Part shown: in pieces, positions 1 through 7,939 of the stretch
Layout: each line of letters starts with the position of its first letter
Position numbering within the stretch: position 1 is the first letter of the stretch
From: an uncultured Bacteroidales bacterium
GTDB taxonomy: Bacteria; Bacteroidota; Bacteroidia; Bacteroidales; UBA932
NCBI GenBank assembly: GCA_934702165.1
Contig: CAKUYG010000022.1
Coordinates: forward strand, 1 to 17,941
DNA length: 17,941 nt
Direction of reading: 5' to 3'
Notes under the pieces: generated by a model
Database searches by the model: none
What the model saw: the letters and a program-made list of their open reading frames with translations, nothing else
Told to the model about the DNA's origin: nothing
Position numbers and translations under genes: made by a program

Positions 1-22
1 GCTTCTTGTTATCTTGTGCCAT
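1..22 (-). CDS. Possible 5' end of a further minus-strand gene, cut by the window edge
   Basis: On the minus strand an ATG at 22-20 opens a frame reading MAQDNKK before the window ends. It lies 43 bases downstream of the ygiQ stop on the same strand, a spacing that would suit a following gene. Only seven codons are visible, there is no recognisable ribosome binding site (unhelpful in Bacteroidales in any case), and no family can be assigned. It may be chance. Confidence 0.3.
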
Positions 23-65
23 AATGTAATTTGTCTTTGTCTGTTTGAATTGGAGTGCAATAATA

Positions 66-1802
66 CTACTTTTTCTGATTTTTCTGAAAAAAAACAGCTT
101 TCTGGGCCTTTTTTCTATCCGGGTCGCGCTCCACAAAGACCGGTTTCATCGTTCTCGGGTCCAGTCCTGTCTTGAACATCACCGACGAGGTGGTCATCGG
201 AGTGGGCATGAAATCCTGCACCTGATCCATCCAGATGCCTTTCAGACAGGGATTCTGCGCGAGTTTCCACATGTCCTGCAAGGTGCAGCCAGGGTGTGAC
301 GAGATGAAATATGGTACCAGTTCGGTATGAGTGCCATTCTCCCTGTTTATCTTGTCAAACTCGCGCCTGAGCCTCTCGAACAGGCGGAAAGACGGCTTGG
401 CCATATAGTAGAGGACCTTGTCCTCCGTATGCTCCGGGGCGACCTTGAGCCTGCCGGATGTATGCCGGAGCATGAGTTCCCTCAGATACGGCTTGCCTGT
501 GCTGTCCACAAATCCGTTTTCATCCAGGAAGAGGTCATATCGCACACCGCTGCCGATATAGGAATGTTTGACTCCGCGCACCGCGTCCACCTTATGGTAG
601 AGGTTCAGCACTCGGCTGTGGTCCCTGTCAAGGTTGCTGCACGGCGACGGGAAGAGACAGGATTTGCGGCGGCATACGGCACACCTCTCAGAGTCGCGAC
701 CGTGCATCCCGTACATGTTGGCTGTAGGAGCCCCGAGGTCGGATATATTGCCATGGAACTCAGGCATCGCGGCAAGTTTGCGCACTTCAGAGAGTATCGA
801 CTCCTCAGAACGCGACTGTATGAATTTGCCTTGATGGGCAGCGATAGTGCAGAAATTGCAGCCGCCGAAACAGCCCCTGTGTGTTATGATCGAATCCTTG
901 ATCATGTCATAAGCGGGGATGCGCTTGCCTTTATACCGCGGGTGCGGCCGCTTCGTGAATGGCAGATCCCAGAAAGAGTCCATCTCCTCCTGAGTGGCAG
1001 GGGGATACGACGGATTTACCTGCACGAAGCCGTCACCCACAGGTTCTATGATGACCTGCTGGTGAAGCATGTTCGCATGGGTCTCTATCTGGTGAAAATT
1101 CTCGGCGAAGGCACGGTCGTCTTCCTGGCACTCTTCGTAGGAATGCAGCACAAGCGGATTGTCCACCCGCCATTTGCCTTTGCGGTAAAAAGATAGCTGC
1201 GGGATTTTCTCAATCTGGCGGAGATTGCGCCCGGACTCTATGGCCCTGGTCAGTTCCAACATCGGCCGTTCACCCATTCCGTAGCACAGCCAGTCGGCCC
1301 CGCTGTCCAGAAGCACGGAGCGCATGAGACGGTCATCCCAATAATCGTAATGGGTGAGCCGCCTGAGCGACGCCTCGACCCCGCCGATCACCACCGGTAC
1401 ATCGGGCCAGAGCTGCTTGAGAATACGGGTATAGACCGTGACGGCCCTGTCCGGCCTCTGTCCGGCCTTCCCTTCTGGAGTATAGGCATCATCATGCCGC
1501 AAACGCTTGGCTGCGGTGTAGTGGTTGACCATCGAGTCCATGGCCCCGGCATTGACTGCGAAATACAGGCGCGGAGCACCGAGCTTGCGGAAATCACGCA
1601 AATCATCCCGCCAATTTGGCTGAGGGACCACGGCGACGCGGTAGCCGAATTTCTGAAGATAGCGCGATATGCACGCAGTACCGAAACTCGGATGATCTAC
1701 AAAGGCGTCACCGGTAAAAAAGATGACGTCGATGTAGTCCCATCCGAGCTGACGGACTTCCTTGACGGAAGTCGGGATATCACATTCTGTCAGGCAGTTC
1801 AA
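66..1802 (-). CDS. ygiQ: YgiQ family radical SAM protein
   Basis: A 578-residue protein of the YgiQ group of radical S-adenosylmethionine enzymes; the physiological substrate of the family is not established. The 4Fe-4S/SAM signature is CFGGCNFC, with cysteines near residues 311, 315 and 318. A second cysteine group near 374, 377, 382 and 388 is usual for this family. The N-terminus (GWDYIDVIFFTGDAFVDHPS, about 20-39) is the typical family opening, and the C-terminus is a lysine-rich tail. The start is a TTG at 1802-1800: the frame is open upstream to a stop at 1865-1863 but holds no ATG or GTG there, the next Met is at residue 89, and this start gives the usual family N-terminus. It overlaps the argS 3' end by 23 bases, so it is probably co-transcribed and translationally coupled. 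The family is certain; the exact start is fairly sure. Confidence 0.93.
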   Translation of the reverse strand: MNCLTECDIPTSVKEVRQLGWDYIDVIFFTGDAFVDHPSFGTACISRYLQKFGYRVAVVPQPNWRDDLRDFRKLGAPRLYFAVNAGAMDSMVNHYTAAKRLRHDDAYTPEGKAGQRPDRAVTVYTRILKQLWPDVPVVIGGVEASLRRLTHYDYWDDRLMRSVLLDSGADWLCYGMGERPMLELTRAIESGRNLRQIEKIPQLSFYRKGKWRVDNPLVLHSYEECQEDDRAFAENFHQIETHANMLHQQVIIEPVGDGFVQVNPSYPPATQEEMDSFWDLPFTKRPHPRYKGKRIPAYDMIKDSIITHRGCFGGCNFCTIAAHQGKFIQSRSEESILSEVRKLAAMPEFHGNISDLGAPTANMYGMHGRDSERCAVCRRKSCLFPSPCSNLDRDHSRVLNLYHKVDAVRGVKHSYIGSGVRYDLFLDENGFVDSTGKPYLRELMLRHTSGRLKVAPEHTEDKVLYYMAKPSFRLFERLRREFDKINRENGTHTELVPYFISSHPGCTLQDMWKLAQNPCLKGIWMDQVQDFMPTPMTTSSVMFKTGLDPRTMKPVFVERDPDRKKAQKAVFFQKNQKK

Positions 1803-3510
1803 TTCCGAGTATTCCCATGCCGGCCCGTAGCACGGCGGCTGTGTCAGATATAAGTTCCAGTCTCATTTCCAGCAGTTTTGCGTCAGGTTCGCGAAGAATG
1901 CCGGTGTCGTGATAGTACTGGTTGAACTCCTTTGCAAGCTCATAGCAGTAGTTGGCTATAAGCGCCGGAGAATACGCGGCTGCGGCCTCCGCCACCTTCT
2001 GAGGATAGGAAGAGAGGATCTGCACGATCCGGATCTCCTTCGGACTCAGTTCGGCATCCGCCGCCACAGCGGCCTTCCTGCCGGCCTCGGCAGCCTTGCG
2101 CAGGATCGACTGTATGCGAGCGTGCGTATACTGGATGAATGGGCCTGTGTTGCCGTTGAAATCAATCGATTCCTTAGGGTTGAAGAGCATCTTCTTCTTG
2201 GGATCCACCTTGAGGATGAAGTACTTGAGAGCTCCCAGGCCTATGATATGATACAACCTGTCCTTCTCTTCCTGAGGCATCTCGGCGAGTTTGCCGCTCT
2301 CCTCCGACGTCTCCTTCGCCTCCTGATACATCTTCTCGATCAGATCATCGGCATCGACAACAGTCCCCTCACGGGACTTCATCTTGCCTTCAGGGAGTTC
2401 CACCATACCATAAGAGAGGTGGTAGATGCAGTCAGCCCAGCTGAAGCCAAGCTTTTTGAGTATCAGCTTGAGTACCTGGAAATGGTAGTTCTGCTCATCG
2501 CCGACAACATAGATCAGGGAATCAAGGCTGTACTCACTGAAGCGGCGCTCCGCAGTACCGAGGTCCTGTGTAATGTATACAGAAGTCCCGTCGGAGCGCA
2601 GAAGCAGCTTGCGGTCAAGTCCGTCGGCTGTAAGGTCACACCATACAGATCCGTCCGGATCCTTGACGAAAACCCCCATATCAAGTCCTTTCTGTACGAG
2701 CTCTTTTCCAAGAAGATATGTATCATGCTCATAATCAGTCTTGTCGAAGCTGATTCCAAGAGCCTTATATGTCTGCTCGAAGCCTTCGAACACCCACTCG
2801 TTCATCATCTGCCACAGAGAACGGACAGCCGGATCGCCTTCTTCCCACTTGACAAGCATCTCGTGCACTTTGTCCATCACTGAAGGATCTTCCTTCTCCA
2901 TCTTGGCGAACTCCACGTAGCAATCCCCAACAAGGTGATCGCCCTTCTTGCCGCTGCTCTGAGGGGTGGCACCGCCGAAGCGTTCCTGCCATGCGTACAT
3001 AGACTTGCATATGTGCACTCCCCTGTCATTGACCAGAGTGGCTTTTATCACCTCGTTGCCGGCGGCCTTGAGAAGATTGGACACAGAGGCACCGAGGAGG
3101 TTGTTGCGCACATGCCCGAGGTGAAGTGGTTTGTTGGTATTCGGTGACGAAAACTCCACCATCACTTTGCGCCCTGTGGACGGAAGCTGACCGAAATCAG
3201 GGTTTGATGCAATGCTTTCCAAACTTTCTTTCCAATAGAGGTTGGAAAGACTGATATTGAGGAATCCCTTGACGGAATTGAACGCGCTGACTTCGGGGCA
3301 GTTGGCTTTGAGCCACTCACCTATCGCATTCCCTGTCGCGTCCGGAGACTGGCGGGTGATGCGCAGCAGCGGGAATACCACGAGGGTATAGTCCCCCTCA
3401 AACTCTTTCCGGGTAGGCTGTACCTGGAGCGATTCTGCCGGCACATCAGCGCCGTAGACTGCCTTGATGGCCTCTGAGGCCTTCGCGGCAATGAACTTCT
3501 CCGCGCTCAT
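1780..3510 (-). CDS. argS: Arginyl-tRNA synthetase
   Basis: Class I cytoplasmic arginyl-tRNA synthetase of 576 residues, which charges tRNA-Arg with arginine using ATP. An N-terminal additional domain (about 1-115) precedes the Rossmann catalytic domain. The HIGH-type motif is HLGH at 130-133, inside NTNKPLHLGHVRNN. The KMSKS equivalent is KMKSR at 376-380, and the C-terminal DALR anticodon-binding helices run from about 460 to the end. Length is normal for the family. The ATG at 3510-3508 overlaps the rpoD stop by one base (TGATG), and the 3' end overlaps ygiQ, so the three genes form a coupled run. No frameshift or missing motif was seen. Confidence 0.97.
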   Translation of the reverse strand: MSAEKFIAAKASEAIKAVYGADVPAESLQVQPTRKEFEGDYTLVVFPLLRITRQSPDATGNAIGEWLKANCPEVSAFNSVKGFLNISLSNLYWKESLESIASNPDFGQLPSTGRKVMVEFSSPNTNKPLHLGHVRNNLLGASVSNLLKAAGNEVIKATLVNDRGVHICKSMYAWQERFGGATPQSSGKKGDHLVGDCYVEFAKMEKEDPSVMDKVHEMLVKWEEGDPAVRSLWQMMNEWVFEGFEQTYKALGISFDKTDYEHDTYLLGKELVQKGLDMGVFVKDPDGSVWCDLTADGLDRKLLLRSDGTSVYITQDLGTAERRFSEYSLDSLIYVVGDEQNYHFQVLKLILKKLGFSWADCIYHLSYGMVELPEGKMKSREGTVVDADDLIEKMYQEAKETSEESGKLAEMPQEEKDRLYHIIGLGALKYFILKVDPKKKMLFNPKESIDFNGNTGPFIQYTHARIQSILRKAAEAGRKAAVAADAELSPKEIRIVQILSSYPQKVAEAAAAYSPALIANYCYELAKEFNQYYHDTGILREPDAKLLEMRLELISDTAAVLRAGMGILGIELPDRM

Positions 3511-4370
3511 CAGCCGAGGTATGACTTGAGAAGTTTGCTTGCGGCCGGCTTCTTGAGTTTGCGGATCGCTTTTTCTTTGATCTGGCGCACCCTCTCTCGG
3601 GTGAGGTCAAGCCTTTCCCCGATCTCTTCAAGGGTCATCTCCTGACAGCCGATGCCGAAGAAGGACTTTATGATCTCACGCTCACGACCTGTCAATATCT
3701 GCAGCGCACGCTCAATCTCAGTGCTCAGGGACTCATTTGTGAGCCCGCGGTCAGCGCTCGGAGAATCGTCATTGGGGAGCACGTCAAGAAGGCTGTTGTC
3801 CTCGCCTTCCACAAAAGGTGCGTCCACGCTGACATGACGGCCGGAGACACGGAGGGTATCGTTGATCTTGTCCTTAGGGATATCTATCATCTCGGCAAGT
3901 TCGTCAGCTGACGGCTGACGCTCGTTTTCCTGTTCGAATTTGCCGAGTGCCTTGTTGATCTTATTAAGAGATCCGACCTGGTTGAGCGGAAGCCTCACGA
4001 TACGGCTCTGCTCGGCCAGTGCCTGGAGGATGGACTGACGGATCCACCATACAGCGTATGATATGAATTTGAAGCCACGGGTCTCATCGAATTTTTCAGC
4101 CGCCTTGATCAGGCCGAGGTTGCCTTCGTTGATGAGGTCCGGCAGGCTGAGTCCCTGGTTCTGATACTGCTTTGCCACAGAAACCACAAACCGCAGATTG
4201 GCCCTGGTAAGTTTTTCGAGAGCCTCCTGGTCGCCTTTACGGATTCTCTGCGCAAGCTCCACCTCCTCTTCCGGTGACACCAGCTCCTCCCTGCCTATCT
4301 CCTGGAGATACTTGTCCAGGGAAGCGCTCTCACGGTTGGTGATTGACTTTGTAATCTTAAGTTGTCTCAT
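3510..4370 (-). CDS. rpoD: Primary sigma factor RpoD (short Bacteroidota type)
   Basis: The housekeeping sigma factor, 286 residues, which directs core RNA polymerase to -33/-7 promoters. Region 1.1 and the large non-conserved insert of proteobacterial RpoD are absent, which is the known Bacteroidota form. Region 1.2 lies at about 16-50, and region 2 at about 54-124, with the 2.3/2.4 stretch around [15 protein letters not shown]. Region 3 lies at about 130-207, and region 4 at about 220-286 with the helix-turn-helix [18 protein letters not shown]. The ATG at 4370-4368 has no Shine-Dalgarno. The gene heads the overlapping rpoD-argS-ygiQ run. The 74 bases between htrA and rpoD contain a strong hairpin at 4387-4420 that could separate the two units or lie in the rpoD leader. 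Confidence 0.96.
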   Translation of the reverse strand: MRQLKITKSITNRESASLDKYLQEIGREELVSPEEEVELAQRIRKGDQEALEKLTRANLRFVVSVAKQYQNQGLSLPDLINEGNLGLIKAAEKFDETRGFKFISYAVWWIRQSILQALAEQSRIVRLPLNQVGSLNKINKALGKFEQENERQPSADELAEMIDIPKDKINDTLRVSGRHVSVDAPFVEGEDNSLLDVLPNDDSPSADRGLTNESLSTEIERALQILTGREREIIKSFFGIGCQEMTLEEIGERLDLTRERVRQIKEKAIRKLKKPAASKLLKSYLG

Positions 4371-4386
4371 TATACTATATAAAATA

Positions 4387-4420
4387 TTGTCGCGGCCGGA
4401 CGTGTATCCGGTCGCGACAA
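4387..4420 (-). terminator. Strong hairpin between htrA and rpoD; terminator or rpoD leader structure
   Basis: Arms of 14 bases (4387-4400 and 4407-4420) enclose a six-base loop. The outer eight base pairs (TTGTCGCG with CGCGACAA) and the inner five (CCGGA with TCCGG) are perfect, with one internal mismatch on the transcribed minus strand. On the minus strand the hairpin is followed by the AT-rich run TATTTTATATAG rather than a pure U tract. It lies 24 bases after the htrA stop and 16 bases before the rpoD ATG. It most simply terminates htrA, but it could sit in the rpoD 5' leader. Confidence 0.6.
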
Positions 4421-4444
4421 ATCAATCTATCTGCGCTCAGCCGA

Positions 4445-5866
4445 CTACTGGTCCTTTCCGAAGCCGAAGTATCCAGGTCTGCCGGAAGCGGTCACGCCCT
4501 CGATGAAGACGGCACCGTTGCTCTTCTTGGCTATATCAATGACATCTTTAGGTTTGCTGACCTTCTTGTCATTGACATAAAGGATGATGAACCCGTCCTC
4601 TCCGCCGGCCTCGGCAATCTTGCCGTTGCCCGCTGACACGATCTCAACTCCCTTCTTGGAGGCTTTGAGCGTCGCACCGTAGAAGACTATCGTGCCGTCA
4701 GCGTTCTGCGCTGCAGCGAGTGTCTCCTCATCCTGGAACACAACCTGAAGTTTCCGGGTCTTTCCATCGCGGATGAGCGTCACCTCAGCCTTGTCGCCAG
4801 GATGGAAAGCATTCACCTTCTCCTGAAGCGCCTGCGGTGTCGCGGTCTTGGTGGAATCTATGGCTGTGATGACATCCTCAGCTTTGATTCCGGCCTTGTC
4901 TGCAGACCCTCCCTTCACAACTTCAGCTATATATACGCCTTCGAGCGAAGAAAGTTTCATCTTTTCAGCCAATTCTTCATTTATGGCCATGATTGAAACT
5001 CCGAGTTTCGCACGCTTGACTGAACCGAAATCGATGAGGTCGGCGACTACCTTGTGGACTATGTTGGAAGGGATGGCAAACGAATATCCGCTATATGAGC
5101 CTGTAGTGGAGACTATCGCCGTATTGATGCCGACAAGCTCGCCCTCCTTGTTGACCAGGGCGCCGCCGGAGTTGCCCGGGTTGACAGCCGCATCGGTCTG
5201 TATGAAGGACTCTATTTTGAACTCTCCGCCGGATGACATCGAACGGCCCTTGGCACTTACGATACCGGCCGTGATGGTGGAGCGGAGCTGCTCCCCGAGA
5301 GGAGAACCTATGGCAAGCACCCATTCGCCCAGGCGGAGCTTGTCTGAGTCAGCGAACTGGAGCACAGGAAGTCCTGTAGCGTCAATCTTGATCAGGGCCA
5401 CATCTGTAGCCTGGTCGGTGCCGATGACTTTGGCGGAGTATTTCTTGTTGTTGTTGAGCGTCACAGTGACGTCCGTGGCGTTTGCCACGACATGATTGTT
5501 GGTCACGATGTAGCCGTCCCCACGGATGATGACACCGGACCCGCTGCCTTTGCGCTCACGGCTCCCGCCGCCTCCCATTCCATCTCCGAAGAAGAAGCGG
5601 AAGAACGGATCTATGTACTCCTGCTGCGGAGCCTTGGAGGTCACCTCCACATAGACAACGGCCTTGACAGAGTTCTCGGCCGCATAAGTAAAATCAGGAT
5701 AATCCGAAAGTGACAAATTGACAGTCTTGACAACCTGCCCGTCCGGTGTAGTCACAGTACCGGTGTGAACATCGGAAAACGACGGCTCCTGCGTCTTGAC
5801 AATGCCCCATGCTGTGATCCCGCTCAGAACCACAGAAGCAAGCACTATGATGAAACCTTTCTTCAT
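4445..5866 (-). CDS. htrA: HtrA/DegP-type periplasmic serine protease (Do family)
   Basis: An envelope quality-control protease of 473 residues. The N-terminus (MKKGFIIVLASVVLSGITAW) is a signal peptide or membrane anchor. The trypsin-like domain (about 60-275) has the complete catalytic triad: His125 in TNNHVV, Asp155 in ATDVALIK and Ser233 in NPGNSGGAL. A glycine- and arginine-rich LA-type loop at about 95-108 precedes it. PDZ1 covers about 286-378, and a second, shortened PDZ-like segment covers about 393-470. The length is ordinary for Bacteroidota Do proteases. The start is ATG at 5866-5864. It is transcribed divergently from dnaN across a short spacer that holds a perfect 13-base palindrome. 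Envelope-stress control would be expected from the family but is not shown by the sequence. Confidence 0.95.
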   Translation of the reverse strand: MKKGFIIVLASVVLSGITAWGIVKTQEPSFSDVHTGTVTTPDGQVVKTVNLSLSDYPDFTYAAENSVKAVVYVEVTSKAPQQEYIDPFFRFFFGDGMGGGGSRERKGSGSGVIIRGDGYIVTNNHVVANATDVTVTLNNNKKYSAKVIGTDQATDVALIKIDATGLPVLQFADSDKLRLGEWVLAIGSPLGEQLRSTITAGIVSAKGRSMSSGGEFKIESFIQTDAAVNPGNSGGALVNKEGELVGINTAIVSTTGSYSGYSFAIPSNIVHKVVADLIDFGSVKRAKLGVSIMAINEELAEKMKLSSLEGVYIAEVVKGGSADKAGIKAEDVITAIDSTKTATPQALQEKVNAFHPGDKAEVTLIRDGKTRKLQVVFQDEETLAAAQNADGTIVFYGATLKASKKGVEIVSAGNGKIAEAGGEDGFIILYVNDKKVSKPKDVIDIAKKSNGAVFIEGVTASGRPGYFGFGKDQ

Positions 5867-5921
5867 ATGATAAGTTTTAAATTATTTCCGGCCCACAAAG
5901 GTCAAATTGTATGCCAATGTC

Positions 5922-5934
5922 AGGAATAATTCCT
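5922..5934. promoter_or_regulatory. Perfect 13-base palindrome in the htrA/dnaN divergent spacer
   Basis: AGGAAT-A-ATTCCT is a perfect inverted repeat with a one-base centre, placed between the divergent starts of htrA (5866) and dnaN (5974). Its last base is the first base of the dnaN -7 box. It would be a good position for an operator controlling one or both genes, but no matching regulator is identifiable and chance cannot be excluded. Confidence 0.35.
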
Positions 5935-5941
5935 ATTTTTG
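5934..5941 (+). promoter_or_regulatory. Bacteroidota -7 box for dnaN
   Basis: TATTTTTG matches the TAnnTTTG consensus exactly and ends 32 bases before the dnaN ATG. The nearest upstream TTG, at 5907-5909, gives a 24-base spacer, longer than the usual 19-21, so the -33 part is weak. Confidence 0.55.
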
Positions 5942-5973
5942 TGCAAACGTACCGATTAATACTGACACCGCAT

Positions 5974-7095
5974 ATGGAATTCATCGTTTCAAGCAACGAG
6001 CTGCTGAAAGGGCTTCTGGACGTCTCCAAAGCCATTCCGGCAAAGACGGCGCTGCCGATTCTGGAGAACTTCCTGCTTGTCCTGAAAGACGGCAGGCTGG
6101 AAATAACCGCATCTGACCAGGAACTGACTCTGAGGACTGCCCTGGAGGTCGAGAACAGCGTGAGCGACGGCAGCATGGCTGTCCCTGCGAGACAGGTGAT
6201 GGACCTCCTCAAGGCCCTGCCTGACCAACCGATCACCATCAAGACCACTTCCGACGGCACATTCGCCTGCGACTGGTCCAACGGCAACTCCTCGCTGCCT
6301 TACTTCCCGGCCGCGGACTATCCGGAGATAAAGGGCGTGGGCGAAGACGCGACCATGGCCTCATTCCCTTCCGCCACTCTCGCGGAGGGCATAAGCAGCA
6401 CCATATATGCCACAGCCGATGATGAGATCCGCCCTACGATGAACGGCATCTTCTTCGACATGGACACCGACAGCGCCACACTCGTGGCCACCGACTCGCA
6501 CAAGCTCATCTGCTACACCACCAAAGACGTAAAGGTGAGCGGCAAGTCCTCTTTCATCCTCCACAAGAAGCCGGCGGCCGTGCTGAAATCAGTGCTCGAC
6601 AAGGACGGCGGCGATGTCAAGCTCGCCTTCGATTCAAGCACCGTCGCATTCACTTTCGGTGAGACCATGATGGTCTGCCGCCTGATAGTCGGCAAGTTTC
6701 CGGAATACCGCAGGGTCATCCCGCAGAACAACTCCAACATTCTCCGCATAGACCGCGGCCAGCTGCTCGCCACGGTACGACGCGTTGCAGTCTGCGCCAA
6801 CAAGGCGTCCAACCATATCAAGCTGGACCTCAGACAGGGTCAGGTGGAGATCACCGCGCAGGATCTCGGCTTCGCACTGGCAGCCTACGAGAAACTTGAA
6901 TGCGACTACAACGGAGATCCTGTCAGCATAGGATTCAAATCATCGTTCCTTATAGAGATCCTGAGCAACATGACATGCGAGACCGTGGTCATGAAATTTG
7001 CCGACGGACGCAGGGCGGCCCTGATAGTGCCGTCGGAGGAGGACGAGGAGAGCGGCAAGATCTGCGCTATCCTGATGCCTATAATGGTTTCATAA
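5974..7095 (+). CDS. dnaN: DNA polymerase III subunit beta (sliding clamp)
   Basis: The ring-shaped processivity clamp, 373 residues, built of three similar domains of about 120 residues. Family features include LLKGLLDVSKAIPAKTALPI near the N-terminus, the ATDSHKL motif in the middle domain, and the C-terminal ending LIVPSEEDEESGKICAILMP close to the usual clamp end. The frame stays open upstream to an ATG at 5911. I chose the ATG at 5974 because it begins MEFIVSSNELL, the standard clamp N-terminus, and because the -7 box at 5934-5941 lies inside the upstream extension. It leads an operon with the exonuclease gene 13 bases downstream. It is not beside dnaA, as is common in this phylum. Confidence 0.97.
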   Translation: MEFIVSSNELLKGLLDVSKAIPAKTALPILENFLLVLKDGRLEITASDQELTLRTALEVENSVSDGSMAVPARQVMDLLKALPDQPITIKTTSDGTFACDWSNGNSSLPYFPAADYPEIKGVGEDATMASFPSATLAEGISSTIYATADDEIRPTMNGIFFDMDTDSATLVATDSHKLICYTTKDVKVSGKSSFILHKKPAAVLKSVLDKDGGDVKLAFDSSTVAFTFGETMMVCRLIVGKFPEYRRVIPQNNSNILRIDRGQLLATVRRVAVCANKASNHIKLDLRQGQVEITAQDLGFALAAYEKLECDYNGDPVSIGFKSSFLIEILSNMTCETVVMKFADGRRAALIVPSEEDEESGKICAILMPIMVS

Positions 7096-7108
7096 ACACT
7101 TTATCCGG

Positions 7109-7939
7109 ATGCAACTCAATCTTACGAGGCCTCTGCTGTTTTTCGACATCGAGAGCACTGGCCTCAACATACCTGCGGACTCTATCATTGAACTCAGCTT
7201 TGTCAAAATCTTCCCGGGAGGGGAAGAGCGGATCAAGACATGGAAGATCAAGCCATGGGACTATGAGAACCGCTGCCAGCGGCCAATCAACCCGGAAGCG
7301 TCAAAGGTCAACCACATCACAGACGACATGCTCACGGGCTGTCCTACATTCTATGATGTAGCCGACGAAGTGGCCGACTGGCTGAAAGACAGCGACTTGG
7401 CAGGATTCAACTCTTCAAAGTTCGACCTGCCGATGCTCGCAGAGGAGTTCGAGAGGGCAAAACTTGCAGGCAAGGACCTGAAAGTCAATCTTCACGAGCC
7501 GCTGATGGTGGATGTGCAGAATATCTACCACATGATGGAGCCGCGCAACCTGCGTGCCGCCTACCGCTTCTACTGCGGAGGGGAGGACTTCGACAACGCG
7601 CACTCAGCAGAGGCCGACACTCTGGCCACATACGAGGTGCTGAAAGCCCAGCTGGACCGCTACTCGGAGCTCAAGAACGATGTCAAGGCCCTGTCCGCAT
7701 TCGTAGGAAAGAAATATGTGGACTTCTCCGGACACCTCATCTACGATGACAAAGGCCAGGTGCTTATCAACTTCGGCAAGCACAAGGGCAAGACCCTACG
7801 GCAAGTGTTCGACACCGACCCGGGGTATTTCGGCTGGGTCCGCAACGGCAGTTTCACCCTTGACACCAAAGCGCAGTTCGCAAGATTCGAGGAGCAGTTC
7901 AAGAGAGAGAAGCTCGCCGAGAGGTTCAACTCAAGATGA
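7109..7939 (+). CDS. DnaQ-like DEDDh 3'-5' exonuclease with ExoX-type C-terminal domain
   Basis: A 276-residue nuclease. The DEDDh fold covers about 8-180: ExoI is DIEST (Asp13, Glu15), ExoII is NSSKFDLPML (Asp106), and ExoIII is HSAEAD (His165, Asp170), so all catalytic acids and the histidine are present. The C-terminal part (about 185-276) contains INFGKHKGKTLRQVFDTDP, the small domain that follows the nuclease in ExoX-like proteins. No polymerase domain is attached. By family it removes nucleotides from 3' ends, in proofreading or repair. It lies 13 bases after dnaN and its last bases overlap the next ATG (ATGA), so it is co-transcribed and coupled. Placement next to the clamp suggests a replication or repair role, which is inference. 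Confidence 0.92.
   Translation: MQLNLTRPLLFFDIESTGLNIPADSIIELSFVKIFPGGEERIKTWKIKPWDYENRCQRPINPEASKVNHITDDMLTGCPTFYDVADEVADWLKDSDLAGFNSSKFDLPMLAEEFERAKLAGKDLKVNLHEPLMVDVQNIYHMMEPRNLRAAYRFYCGGEDFDNAHSAEADTLATYEVLKAQLDRYSELKNDVKALSAFVGKKYVDFSGHLIYDDKGQVLINFGKHKGKTLRQVFDTDPGYFGWVRNGSFTLDTKAQFARFEEQFKREKLAERFNSR

Noticed and set aside
327-1196. 289-codon plus-strand open frame opposite ygiQ
   Set aside because: Shadow of the clear radical SAM gene; the translation has no family features.
1909-2883. 324-codon plus-strand open frame opposite argS
   Set aside because: Antisense shadow of a complete synthetase gene; leucine- and histidine-rich nonsense translation.
7109-7132. MQLNL at the exonuclease N-terminus resembles the QL[SD]LF clamp-binding motif
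   Set aside because: It leads directly into the first core strand of the nuclease fold and similar LNL openings are typical of this family, so it is probably not a free clamp-binding peptide.
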